Origin: Chloroflexota bacterium
GTDB taxonomy: Bacteria > Chloroflexota > Anaerolineae > Anaerolineales > Anaerolineaceae
Direction of reading: 5' to 3'
Assembly: GCA_029561345.1 (NCBI GenBank)
Contig: JAKQJC010000031.1
Location: 1-64,000, forward strand
DNA: 64,000 bases
Numbering within the stretch: position 1 is the stretch's first letter; the number at the start of each line of letters is the position of its first letter. The translations under genes were made by a program, and so were the position numbers. The notes under the pieces are model-generated. The model worked only from the letters and a program-made list of their open reading frames with translations. It was not told the origin of the DNA and ran no database searches. Of this stretch, positions 45,078-52,525 are shown piece after piece.

Positions 45078-45302
45078 TTCCTCTGGCGGCATGATCAGGT
45101 TGGCGCTTTTGATGTGATCGAGCAGGGTGCGGGCTTTCGTAATGTTATCGATGGCCAGCTGCATGTTAAAATTGCGCGTTTCCTTGGGCAGGTTGAGGTT
45201 TTGCCGCAGATAGGTGACGCGCCGGTAGGCAAAATCGAGCTCTTTTTCAATTTCTTCGATGGTGAGGCGAATGGATTCGGGAAGGTGCGTTTCTTCAGGC
45301 AT
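45063..45302 (-). CDS. Small helical protein of unknown function
   Basis: 79 residues, charged and predicted largely helical (IRLTIEEIEKELDFAYRRV). AAGGAG lies 6 nt before the ATG, a good ribosome site. It ends inside the 3' end of the convergent phosphatase gene, overlapping by 15 bp. No family recognised; possibly a partner protein. Confidence 0.6.
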   Translation of the reverse strand: MPEETHLPESIRLTIEEIEKELDFAYRRVTYLRQNLNLPKETRNFNMQLAIDNITKARTLLDHIKSANLIMPPEESLED

Positions 45303-45496
45303 GCGCGGCTCCTTGGTGGGGGCAGAAAAGCTTGAAAAAAATGGATACGGCTAAGTTGATTATAGCCCGAAATGGCCCGCGCGTCATGGAGTGGTTTATT
45401 TGTATTTTGAGTCATACCTGAGCAGTTTGATAAAGTCATTAAAACACCCATCCCGCCCCCGCAGCAGCGCCTCCGCTTCGCGAAGGCAAGAGGGCA

Positions 45497-45538
45497 GTCC
45501 CCCACTTTGTGAGGGCAGTCCCCCACTTCGTGAGGGCA
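45497..45538. repeat. 21-bp tandem duplication
   Basis: Two abutting copies of a 21-bp unit reading GTCCCCCACTTYGTGAGGGC plus A, differing at one base. It lies inside the outer degenerate element. Confidence 0.8.
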
Positions 45539-45635
45539 GGTGAAACAGCCAAAGAAATGAGATTTGGAGCTTTTCTTTTTCTTCCTTTGCGTCCTTAGCG
45601 CGCCTGGCGGTTCAAAAAAAAAGACGGCTGAGTAG

Positions 45636-45809
45636 TTTGACAAGGTTACATTAAAATATTCATCGCCCACCCCCTCCCGATTTTCGGGAGGGGGCGACTG
45701 TTAATTGTGGTTTTTTGTCTCCCTTCGAGGAGACAAAAAACACGGGTGGTTAATTTCCTGATTGAAAGCGATAAAAAAGCAGGAAATACTGGAATGTGAT
45801 ATTGTCAAA
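45636..45809 (+). mobile_element. MITE, copy 2 (174 bp)
   Basis: Ends TTTGACAAGGTTACATT and AATGTGATATTGTCAAA, flanked on both sides by GTAG (45632-45635 and 45810-45813), a likely 4-bp target duplication. The interior hairpins match copy 1 at 11484. Confidence 0.75.
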
Positions 45810-45885
45810 GTAGTAACGAAAAACGACATTATCAAAGGCGTAATCAAATAGGATAGAAACTGTAAGGTTTTTTTCAATTCCGGCG

Positions 45886-45894
45886 TGCTATAAT
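45886..45894 (+). promoter_or_regulatory. Extended -10 promoter of the small disordered protein gene
   Basis: TGCTATAAT, an extended -10, 38 bp before the ATG. The -35 is poor. It lies next to the MITE cluster. Confidence 0.5.
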
Positions 45895-45931
45895 TATTTT
45901 GATACGAATGGCTTCATGAAAGGAGACAGGC

Positions 45932-46264
45932 ATGATTAATAATATTGGTAAAACCCCCACCCCTTTGCAGACCCCTGCTGAAGGAACCCGGCGCACCGGC
46001 CCGGCCCAGTCGCCCGCCCGCCCTGAAGAGGCGCTTGAGACCCGCGCCATGGAACGCACTGAAGCCAAAAAGGTTGCATCCACTAAAACCGAAAAACCGG
46101 CAGACACCAACCCGGTGCGCACCGTGCGCCAGCTGGCCGCCAACGAGACCAACCCGGTGAGCCAGACCCCGGCCACCCAGCCCTCCCGGCCGCAGACCAC
46201 CGCTCAGGCCAACTACAACCAGGCCAAAGATCTGATGAATCAGTTGATGAATCTGCGTTCCTGA
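45932..46264 (+). CDS. Small Pro/Thr/Ala-rich, probably disordered protein
   Basis: 110 residues, mostly P, T, A, E, K and Q without hydrophobic core, with a short possible helix at the end (YNQAKDLMNQLMNL). AAAGGAGA lies 7 nt before the ATG. Promoter and terminator both fit, so it is likely expressed. No family recognised. The low-complexity, MITE-adjacent setting suggests a lineage-specific gene. Confidence 0.6.
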   Translation: MINNIGKTPTPLQTPAEGTRRTGPAQSPARPEEALETRAMERTEAKKVASTKTEKPADTNPVRTVRQLAANETNPVSQTPATQPSRPQTTAQANYNQAKDLMNQLMNLRS

Positions 46265-46289
46265 ACGGCAGAAAAGCCTTTACCTTCCT

Positions 46290-46320
46290 GGAGCCTTCGA
46301 TTCAGAAGGCTCCTTTTTTA
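46290..46320 (+). terminator. Intrinsic terminator
   Basis: GGAGCCTT pairs with AAGGCTCC, followed by TTTTTT. Confidence 0.9.
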
Positions 46321-46331
46321 CGCCTGCCCCT

Positions 46332-46360
46332 TTCACAATTCATTCAAGAACAGGTATAAT
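46332..46360 (+). promoter_or_regulatory. Plus-strand promoter reading across tRNA-Leu toward ychF
   Basis: TTCACA, 17-bp spacer, TATAAT. The transcript would run antisense to tRNA-Leu before reaching ychF at 46554. Confidence 0.45.
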
Positions 46361-46369
46361 GGGTTTGCC

Positions 46370-46403
46370 GAAACAAAAACCTCCATAAGATATCTTATGG
46401 AGG
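46370..46403 (-). terminator. Terminator of tRNA-Leu
   Basis: CCTCCATAAGAT/ATCTTATGGAGG is a perfect palindrome (46380-46403) followed on the minus strand by TTTTTG. Confidence 0.88.
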
Positions 46404-46408
46404 CTGTG

Positions 46409-46490
46409 TGCCGAAGGTGGGAATCGAACCCACATACCCGAGGGTACACGATTTTGAGTCGTGCGCGTCTGCCAATTCCGCCACTCCGGC
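46409..46490 (-). tRNA. tRNA-Leu (anticodon CAA)
   Basis: 82 nt on the minus strand. The acceptor GCCGGAG pairs with CTTCGGC (one G-U). The anticodon loop is CTCAAAA, a long variable arm reads TACCCTCGGGTA, and the T arm contains GGTTCGATTCC. The CCA end is not encoded. Confidence 0.97.
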
Positions 46491-46500
46491 GAGTATTCAA

Positions 46501-46529
46501 AGTATAATCAAATAAGGCCATTCGGTCAA
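46501..46529 (-). promoter_or_regulatory. tRNA-Leu promoter
   Basis: On the minus strand TTGACC, 17-bp spacer, TATACT; 10 bp before the mature 5' end. Confidence 0.8.
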
Positions 46530-46553
46530 GTATAAAAGAGAAGAGATAAAAAT

Positions 46554-47621
46554 ATGCGTTTAGGAATCATCGGCTTACCCCAATCAGGCAAAACAACCCT
46601 GTTTAATGCCCTCACCCGCTCCACCCAGCCCACCGGCCCGACCGGCAAAATTGAAATTCACACCGGTGTGGTGGATGTGCCGGATCCGCGCGTGGATAAA
46701 CTGTCGGCCATGTTCAAACCGAAGAAGACCATCTACGCCAAGGTCACCTATGCCGACATCGCCGGCCTGGACGGTTCGGCGGGCAAGACGGGCATTTCGG
46801 GCACCCTGCTCAACCAGCTCACCCAGATGGACGGCTTCATCCACGTTATCCGCACCTTCGAAGATGAAAACGTGGCGGCCCCCAGCGGCAGCGTGAACCC
46901 GACCCGCGACCTGGCTACCATGGACAGCGAATTTATCATTAATGACCTGATTGCCGTGGAACGCAAGCTGGAACGCCTGCGCGAAGAGCGCAAAAAAGGC
47001 GCCGGGCGCGATAAAGGCCAGATTGAACGGGAAGTGGTGCTCTTTGAGCGCATCGAGGCGGCCCTGAACGAAGAAACCCCGCTGCGCGACCTGGCGATCA
47101 ACGCCGAAGAAGAAAAGCTGCTTTCGGGCTTTGGCTTCCTCAGCCGCAAACCCGTGTTGATTGTCTTCAACCAGTCGGAAGGCCAGAGCATGCCCCAAAT
47201 TCCCTACCCCCACCAGCACAGTCAGATGGTGGCCCTGCAGGGCAAGCTGGAGGCGGAAATCGCACAGCTTCCGCCAGAAGATGCGCGCATGTTCCTGGAA
47301 GAATACGGCATCGAAGAACCCAGCCTCAACCGCATGATCCGCCTTTCGTATGACCTGCTGGGCCTGCAATCGTTCTTCACCGTCGGGCCTGACGAAGTGC
47401 GCGCCTGGACGGTGCGCCGCGGCGCCCTGGCCCCCGAGGCGGCGGGAGAAATTCACACCGATCTGCAGAAGGGCTTTATCCGCGCCGAAGTGGTGGCCTA
47501 CAACGACCTGATCAGCCTGGGCGGCATGACCGAGGCGCGCAGCAAAGGCAAGCTGCGCCTGGAAGGCAAGGAATATCCCGTCCTTGACGGCGATATTCTC
47601 AATATCCGCTTCAACATTTGA
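46554..47621 (+). CDS. ychF: Ribosome-binding ATPase YchF (OLA1/Obg-like)
   Basis: 355 residues. P-loop LPQSGKTTL, switch region DIAGLDGSAGK, and the G4-equivalent NQSE instead of NKxD, which explains ATP rather than GTP preference. A coiled-coil insertion (about 130-170) and the C-terminal TGS domain (about 265-355) are present. It binds the 70S ribosome and is linked to stress responses. GAAGAG precedes ATG. Confidence 0.93.
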   Translation: MRLGIIGLPQSGKTTLFNALTRSTQPTGPTGKIEIHTGVVDVPDPRVDKLSAMFKPKKTIYAKVTYADIAGLDGSAGKTGISGTLLNQLTQMDGFIHVIRTFEDENVAAPSGSVNPTRDLATMDSEFIINDLIAVERKLERLREERKKGAGRDKGQIEREVVLFERIEAALNEETPLRDLAINAEEEKLLSGFGFLSRKPVLIVFNQSEGQSMPQIPYPHQHSQMVALQGKLEAEIAQLPPEDARMFLEEYGIEEPSLNRMIRLSYDLLGLQSFFTVGPDEVRAWTVRRGALAPEAAGEIHTDLQKGFIRAEVVAYNDLISLGGMTEARSKGKLRLEGKEYPVLDGDILNIRFNI

Positions 47622-47647
47622 TGATTTTTTTACCAAAAGGTTTTGAG

Positions 47648-47731
47648 CCCTTGCCAAAGCCGTAGGGCTATGATATGATAAGGTTGTTGATCGCCAGGAT
47701 GCCCCCCTCATCCTGGCGATCAACGCTTTAA
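47648..47731 (+). ncRNA. Promoter-hairpin unit, copy 1
   Basis: TTGCCA (47651-47656), 17-bp spacer, TATGAT (47674-47679), then 6 nt later a 16-bp perfect stem (47686-47701 with 47709-47724) with loop CCCCCCT, followed by GCTTTAA. The stem begins at the predicted transcription start. Shares layout and sequence with copies 2 and 3. Confidence 0.55.
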
Positions 47732-47849
47732 CAGCCGGAATGCCTGGCGCGGGGGTGAATGACGGGGAGAAACCTGAACCGGGGAACGGCTGGGGCAATC
47801 CTTCACCATACGAAAACGATCAAATTGCTCTGAAATTGCTTCCCGTTTA

Positions 47850-47933
47850 CCCTTGATTAAATCATCAGCCCATGATAATATAAGGACGTTGATCGCCAGG
47901 ATGCCCCCCTCATCCTGGCGATCAACGCTTTAA
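47850..47933 (+). ncRNA. Promoter-hairpin unit, copy 2
   Basis: TTGATT (47853-47858), 17-bp spacer, TAATAT (47876-47881), then a 16-bp perfect stem (47888-47903 with 47911-47926), same loop and tail as copy 1. The HD-domain gene starts 61 nt after the unit, so this could also serve as its promoter and 5' hairpin. Confidence 0.55.
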
Positions 47934-47994
47934 CCCCCAGCAGCACTATCGCGGCATTTTTGATCTGACAGGTAAAACAACACCCAGGCGGAAC

Positions 47995-48630
47995 ATGACG
48001 AACCCATTGCCCGGCATACCCGGTCTCGCGGAAGCGGTTTGCTTGATGAATGAGGCGGAACGGCGCAATCCCGGCCCCTGGCATGCGCATTCAATCTTTG
48101 TTGCCAGAGCCGCTGAATTAATTGCCTCCCATCACCCCAACCTTGACCCTTCAACAGCCTATATCCTGGGCTATTTGCATGATATTGGCCGGCGCGAAGG
48201 CGTCACCGATTTGCGCCACACGCTGGATGGGTACCGTTATTTATCCGGCCTGGGCTTCCCCGGCGCGGCGCGGATATGCCGCACCCATTCCTTTCCGGTC
48301 AAGCACGTTTTGGCCGGATCAGGTCAGTGGGACTGTTCCCCTGAAGAGGTGAACGGGGTGCAAAAATTTCTGGACGGGGTCGAATACACCGATTACGACC
48401 GGCTGATTCAGCTTTGCGATGCGCTGGCCCTGCCCACCGGGTTCTGCCCGGTGGAAAAGCGCCTGCTGGATGTGGCCCTGAGGCGGGGCGTCAACGCATA
48501 TTCGGTTGAAAAATGGCAGGCATTTATCAAGATACGCGAAGATTTCGACAGGGCGATCGGCAGGCCGGTCTACAGTCTTTTACCCGGGGTGGTTGAAAAC
48601 ACCTTTGGTTTTGATCCGGCTGGATTTTAG
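47995..48630 (+). CDS. HD domain-containing protein
   Basis: 211 residues. Metal-ligand pattern: His in GPWHAHSIFVARAA, the HD pair in GYLHDIGRREG, His in CRTHSFP, and Asp in IQLCDALAL. It is a likely metal-dependent phosphohydrolase of unknown substrate (nucleotide or cyclic nucleotide). It sits between promoter-hairpin units 2 and 3. GGCGGA precedes the ATG. Confidence 0.85.
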   Translation: MTNPLPGIPGLAEAVCLMNEAERRNPGPWHAHSIFVARAAELIASHHPNLDPSTAYILGYLHDIGRREGVTDLRHTLDGYRYLSGLGFPGAARICRTHSFPVKHVLAGSGQWDCSPEEVNGVQKFLDGVEYTDYDRLIQLCDALALPTGFCPVEKRLLDVALRRGVNAYSVEKWQAFIKIREDFDRAIGRPVYSLLPGVVENTFGFDPAGF

Positions 48631-48657
48631 AAAGAGGTGAAAATTCTCCGGCAAAAA

Positions 48658-48740
48658 CCCTTGATTAATTTTCATCAGAGTGATAATATAGGGGTGTTGG
48701 CCGCCAGGATGCCCCCCTCATCCTGGCGGTTAACGTTTAA
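48658..48740 (+). ncRNA. Promoter-hairpin unit, copy 3 (diverged)
   Basis: TTGATT (48661-48666), 17-bp spacer, TAATAT (48684-48689), then a 16-bp stem (48696-48711 with 48719-48734) with the same loop. Relative to copies 1 and 2, one pair changed T-A to C-G on both arms and two changed to G-U, so RNA pairing is kept though the DNA palindrome is broken. No gene follows within 500 bp. Confidence 0.55.
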
Positions 48741-48771
48741 TATCCACAGGGTTATCCACAGGTGTGGATAA
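48740..48771. promoter_or_regulatory. Mini-cluster of DnaA boxes
   Basis: ATATCCACA (48740), TTATCCACA (48752) and, on the minus strand, TGTGGATAA (48763), directly after hairpin unit 3. Too few boxes for an origin; a DnaA-titration or regulatory site is possible. Confidence 0.5.
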
Positions 48772-49285
48772 CCTGGTTAAAAGGGGGATAAACCGCCATT
48801 TTTTTCTTTTTTTCGTTTTCCCATAGACCAGATTCTTTTTGTTCCCCGTTTTCCAATGAATTTTTTTTTCTAAACCCGCGCCGTTTGGCTACCGAAAAGG
48901 ACAGATTGCGTGAATCCGCAGGCGGTAAAGAGAAAAAAGAAGCTTTTCTGGCGTTAGATGGCCTGATCCTTCCGAAAATACACCCAATTTACGGGATATT
49001 CCGGTTTTATATCCATAGAAACGCCTCTGTTTGATGGTAAATGGGTTCTGATCACCGGCAGGAAGGCGGGAAAGGCAGGGATTCCGGGTTGAAAGATCGG
49101 TTTTTATGAATAAACGAGCGGTTTTACCGTCAATTTGCTGAAAAGACGCTTTTTAGGGATGAATCAGGAGGATTCAAGATTGCCCGTCACAGTCTATTTT
49201 AAGTCTCAAAGGCCGCCAGAGGCGCAAAGAAACCAGCCCCCTTTTTTTCTTTCTTCTCTTTTGTGGTTTTACAGTGAAAAAATGT
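48772..49285. other. Intergenic, pyrimidine-rich, nothing recognised
   Basis: No credible ORF. There are several T-rich runs (48800-48880, 49240-49265). A short stretch near 49210-49230 (GGCCGCCAGAGGCGCAAAG) resembles the reverse complement of 45587-45610, a low-information dispersed repeat. Confidence 0.5.
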
Positions 49286-49960
49286 TTAATTGACCGACAT
49301 CAAAAATGAGGTCAGCTCATCTGCCACGTCAGGAATGGCGGTGGCCACCTGGAAGATGCGGTTTTCATGCTCCAGCAGGTTCACGCAGCCCTGCATCAGA
49401 TCATAAAACGACGGCGCCGCCAGCAGGCCCTGCTTATCGCGGTTGGGCACGCGCAAAGCGATGGCGGCCAGGCTGGTCAGCAGCAGGGGGTCTGAAGGGA
49501 TGCGCTCAACGCGGATGGGGCTGCCCACGGCATGGCCGAGGGTTTCAAGATAGCGCGAGAGAGAATCCTTCAGGGCCGGAATCAGGGTGGCAGCTTCGCC
49601 CATGTTCGACATGGTCCACGGCCACAGTTCCACCTCGCCGGTCAGGTAGGGGCGGTCGTGGTAGAGGCGGTTGATTTTGAAGCGCTGCTCGCCCAGGCAG
49701 AGGATGTTGATGCGCCCATCGGGCAGGTCTTCCGATTTCTGGATACGGCAGGTGGTGCCCACGTCGAACGGCTGGGCATCTTCTGTGCTGGCGGTATCGC
49801 GGCCTTTGCGCAGCAGCACCACGCCAAAGGGCATCTGCTTTTCGAGGCACTCGCGCACCATCTGCTGGTAGCGCGGCTCGAAAATGTGCAGCGGCAGAGT
49901 CTGGCCGGGAAACAGCACCGTGTTAAGCGGAAATAGCGGTAAAATTTGAATATCCATCAT
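49286..49960 (-). CDS. Lon substrate-binding (LON-N) domain protein
   Basis: 224 residues consisting only of the Lon N-terminal domain, with LPLFPLNTVLFPGQTLPLHIFEPRYQQM. No AAA or protease domain follows, which is normal for this stand-alone family. It may bind unfolded proteins or act in ubiquitin-ligase-like (CRBN/PUA-like) recognition. Two adjacent ATGs (49960 and 49957) are possible starts. It is divergent from the TrmH-like gene, with 29 bp between them. Confidence 0.88.
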   Translation of the reverse strand: MMDIQILPLFPLNTVLFPGQTLPLHIFEPRYQQMVRECLEKQMPFGVVLLRKGRDTASTEDAQPFDVGTTCRIQKSEDLPDGRINILCLGEQRFKINRLYHDRPYLTGEVELWPWTMSNMGEAATLIPALKDSLSRYLETLGHAVGSPIRVERIPSDPLLLTSLAAIALRVPNRDKQGLLAAPSFYDLMQGCVNLLEHENRIFQVATAIPDVADELTSFLMSVN

Positions 49961-49989
49961 GCCATCCTGCTAACAGTATAACATTATTT

Positions 49990-50652
49990 ATGACAAAAAA
50001 AATCCCCTCCGAATATCTCTTTTGCGAATGCACCTCGCCAGCCTGCCGGCTGCGTTTTCCGGCCGAACGGCTGGACCCGCGCGCCAACCTTTGCCCGCGC
50101 TGCGGGGCTCCCACCCGCCTGGAAGATGCCCTGAATGCCGGCGGACATGTGTCCATGGCGGTGGCGCGCCTGCCCGGGCCGCCCCTCGAAGCCCTGCTGG
50201 ATAACATCCGCAGCACTTTCAACGTGGGCGCCATGTTCCGCACCGCCGATGGCGCCGGACTGCGCCGCCTGCACCTGTGCGGCATCACCCCCTTGCCCGA
50301 TCACCCGCGCCTGGCGCGCACGGCCCTGGGCGCCGAGAGCGCGATGGAATGGCAGAGCAGCCCCAATGCGCTGGAAACCGCGCGAGGGCTGAAGGCCGCC
50401 GGCATGCGTCTTTGGGCGCTGGAAGGCGGCGAGCGCGCCGAGCCGCTGTTTGAAGCGGCCCTGGCGCTGACCGGTCAGCCGGTGGTGCTGGTGGTGGGAA
50501 ATGAATTGGCCGGGGTGGACCCGGCCTTGCTGGATGAATGTGAGCGCGTGCTGGCCATTCCCATGCAGGGGATGAAGCGCTCGTTGAATGTGGCGGTGGC
50601 GTTTGGCGTGGCGGTGTATTACCTGCGCGGCCTGCCTCAGCGCGGCGCGTAG
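49990..50652 (+). CDS. TrmH/SpoU family RNA methyltransferase with N-terminal zinc ribbon
   Basis: 220 residues. SPOUT motif 1 is LLDNIRSTFNVGAMFRTAD, motif 2 VVLVVGNELAGVD, and motif 3 IPMQGMKRSLNVAVAFGV, which form the knotted AdoMet site. It probably 2'-O-methylates tRNA or rRNA. The first ~45 residues carry CECTSPAC and CPRCG, a probable zinc ribbon that is not part of usual TrmH proteins. It overlaps the convergent epimerase gene by 16 bp. Confidence 0.88.
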   Translation: MTKKIPSEYLFCECTSPACRLRFPAERLDPRANLCPRCGAPTRLEDALNAGGHVSMAVARLPGPPLEALLDNIRSTFNVGAMFRTADGAGLRRLHLCGITPLPDHPRLARTALGAESAMEWQSSPNALETARGLKAAGMRLWALEGGERAEPLFEAALALTGQPVVLVVGNELAGVDPALLDECERVLAIPMQGMKRSLNVAVAFGVAVYYLRGLPQRGA

Positions 50653-51596
50653 AGCGCGGCAAACTGCGGGTTGGCCTTAAACCACTCCGCCAGTCCGCTC
50701 AATCCTTCGCGCAGGCTGATGCGCGGCTCCCAGTTGAGTTCAGCGCGGATGTGGGCGTTGTTGGCCACCCAGATGCTGGTATCCCAGCTGCGGTTGGGCA
50801 TGGAGCCCCAGCGCGGTGCTTCCTGAATCTCAAAAAGATGGCAGACCTCATCCACCACCTCGCGCAGCGAAATTTGCTGCCCGGCGCCCACGTTATACAC
50901 GGGGCCGTAATCGTCTTGCGGGGTGCGGCTGGCAGCCTGGATATAGGCGCCGCAGACGTCATCCACATAGACATAATCGCGCGCCACATCCGGGTTGGCC
51001 AGCGGCGGCAGCCGGCCCTGCAGGGCCTGGAACACCAGGGCGGGCATCAGGCGGCCGGGGTTTTCAAACGGGCCGTAGACGGAATAGAGCCGCAGGGTGG
51101 GCACATGCAGCTTTTGCACCTGGGCGGTGTGGCGGCAGAAGAAGGTGGCGGCGGCCTTTGAGGCGGCGTAGTAGCTGTTGGGCTCCAGGGCTTCCGTTTC
51201 AGCGGGGGCGTGATCCTTAAACCCGTATTCCGACGACGAGCCGGTGTTGACAAAGGCTTCAAAGCCGGTTTTCTGACAGGCCAGCAGCAGGCTCATGGTG
51301 CCGGTGATGTTGGTCTGGATCATCTGGTAGGGGTCGCCCTGCCATGAATAGGCGCCGTACACGGCCAGGTGGAAAACCCATTCAGGGCGCAGGGGGGCGA
51401 TGATGCCTTCCAGGGCCGCCTGATCGGTCAGGTTGACCTCATGGATGATCACATCCTGGCGCAGGTCTTCAATGCGCCAGGGAGCATATCCCGGGCGCAG
51501 CAGCAAATGTACCTCGTGGCCTTCTTTCAAAAGCCGCCGGGCCAGGTTTGCGCCGACAAAACCGCTGGCGCCTGTCAGAATGATTTTTTTGCTCAT
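50637..51596 (-). CDS. NAD-dependent epimerase/dehydratase (SDR), operon gene 6
   Basis: 319 residues. Rossmann GASGFVGANLARRL, catalytic Tyr/Lys in NSYYAASKAAA, preceding Ser in NTGSSSEYG. An extended SDR acting on an NDP-sugar, by family. It starts within the stop of the sulfotransferase gene (ATGA) and ends the six-gene operon. Confidence 0.88.
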   Translation of the reverse strand: MSKKIILTGASGFVGANLARRLLKEGHEVHLLLRPGYAPWRIEDLRQDVIIHEVNLTDQAALEGIIAPLRPEWVFHLAVYGAYSWQGDPYQMIQTNITGTMSLLLACQKTGFEAFVNTGSSSEYGFKDHAPAETEALEPNSYYAASKAAATFFCRHTAQVQKLHVPTLRLYSVYGPFENPGRLMPALVFQALQGRLPPLANPDVARDYVYVDDVCGAYIQAASRTPQDDYGPVYNVGAGQQISLREVVDEVCHLFEIQEAPRWGSMPNRSWDTSIWVANNAHIRAELNWEPRISLREGLSGLAEWFKANPQFAALYAPR

Positions 51597-52525
51597 TTAA
51601 AAAAGTTCTTGTAGTCAAAAACCTCAAGATATTGCCATGCTGCCGCGCGGATTTCATCGCGTTCGTGCTCTGAAAGCTCTTCGGCGGTGGCTTTGTTGGC
51701 AGCGGGGGTGGCGGTGCGGATGGTGCCCCAGGGGTACACTTCCTGCAGGGGCTGGCCGTTCCAGGTGGGCTGGCGCAGGCTTTCGGCGGGTGCGGCGCCC
51801 AGCTTTTCGCAGACGGCGCCCAGGGTGCGGTAGGGATCAGCCATCACGTCTTCGGTGCGCACAATGTGCATCCGCTCAGGATATTTCTCTTTATAGTATA
51901 GCGCAAAATACTGGTTCAGAGTCCAGCCGAGCATATAATGCGACAGCGACAGCGGCACGGGGCGTTTCTTGGTATCGGCGTAGGCCGACCAGGGATTGCG
52001 CACCACATGCAGCACATGGGCCTGCGGCAGGTCGTTGAGGATTTTTTCGGCGTCCACGGTGATGATGGGGCTGTAGCCGACGTAGATTTGCTGCTGCGGG
52101 CCGGTGCGGCGGTAGTCCTTCCAGGCTTCAAAGGTGGCCTGGAAGAAGGCAGCCATGTTGTCGGCGCGAGAGCGGCCGGTGCCGGCCACAATGCGGCAGT
52201 AAATATCCTTGCGCTCGTCATCCGAAAAATCGAAGGGCATGTGGCGGAATTTGCTCACCTGGGGGGTGCGGGCGCGCACTTTGCATTCTTCATCAATAAT
52301 GGCGCGGTAATCCTGTTCGGGGGTGGCATCGAGGGCAAAGGAGGGCCAGCGGTATTTCACCGGGAACATGGCGCTGAGGTGATCGTTGACCAGGCGGGTG
52401 CCGGGCTGCGATTCGAACGGATAGACGAACATTTCGGGGTGGCCGTCCAGAAAGCGGTGGGTGGTGTTGCCGCCGTTTTCATACATGGCGCCGAGCATTA
52501 AAAAGCGGATGGGATTGGACATCAT
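51593..52525 (-). CDS. Sulfotransferase family protein, operon gene 5
   Basis: 310 residues. The 5'-phosphosulfate loop is atypical but recognisable (MYENGGNTTHRFLDGHPEM); the 3'-phosphate site is VLHVVRNPWSAYADTKKR. RTEDVMADPYRTLGAVCEKL is typical of the family. It would transfer sulfate from PAPS to a glycan or small molecule. It overlaps both neighbouring genes by 4 nt. Confidence 0.8.
   Translation of the reverse strand: MMSNPIRFLMLGAMYENGGNTTHRFLDGHPEMFVYPFESQPGTRLVNDHLSAMFPVKYRWPSFALDATPEQDYRAIIDEECKVRARTPQVSKFRHMPFDFSDDERKDIYCRIVAGTGRSRADNMAAFFQATFEAWKDYRRTGPQQQIYVGYSPIITVDAEKILNDLPQAHVLHVVRNPWSAYADTKKRPVPLSLSHYMLGWTLNQYFALYYKEKYPERMHIVRTEDVMADPYRTLGAVCEKLGAAPAESLRQPTWNGQPLQEVYPWGTIRTATPAANKATAEELSEHERDEIRAAAWQYLEVFDYKNFFK

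Larger units (their letters stand above)
45425..45836. mobile_element. Degenerate outer element with MITE copy 2 inserted in it
   Basis: TTTGATAAAGTCATT (45425-45439) and AACGACATTATCAAA (45822-45836) are inverted repeats matching at 13 of 15 positions and resemble the IS end at 152-168. Between them lie repeats and the intact MITE 45636-45809. Just outside, 45840-45859 resembles IS sequence 132-152 (GTAATCAAA-TAGGATAGAAA). No ORF. Confidence 0.5.

Noticed and set aside
45477-45540. Tandem repeats that could suggest a CRISPR array
   Set aside because: The two units abut without spacers and no cas genes are near.
47686-48090. Minus-strand ORFs sharing the peptide KALIARMRGASWRS
   Set aside because: The shared peptide is an antisense reading of the hairpin repeats, not a conserved protein.
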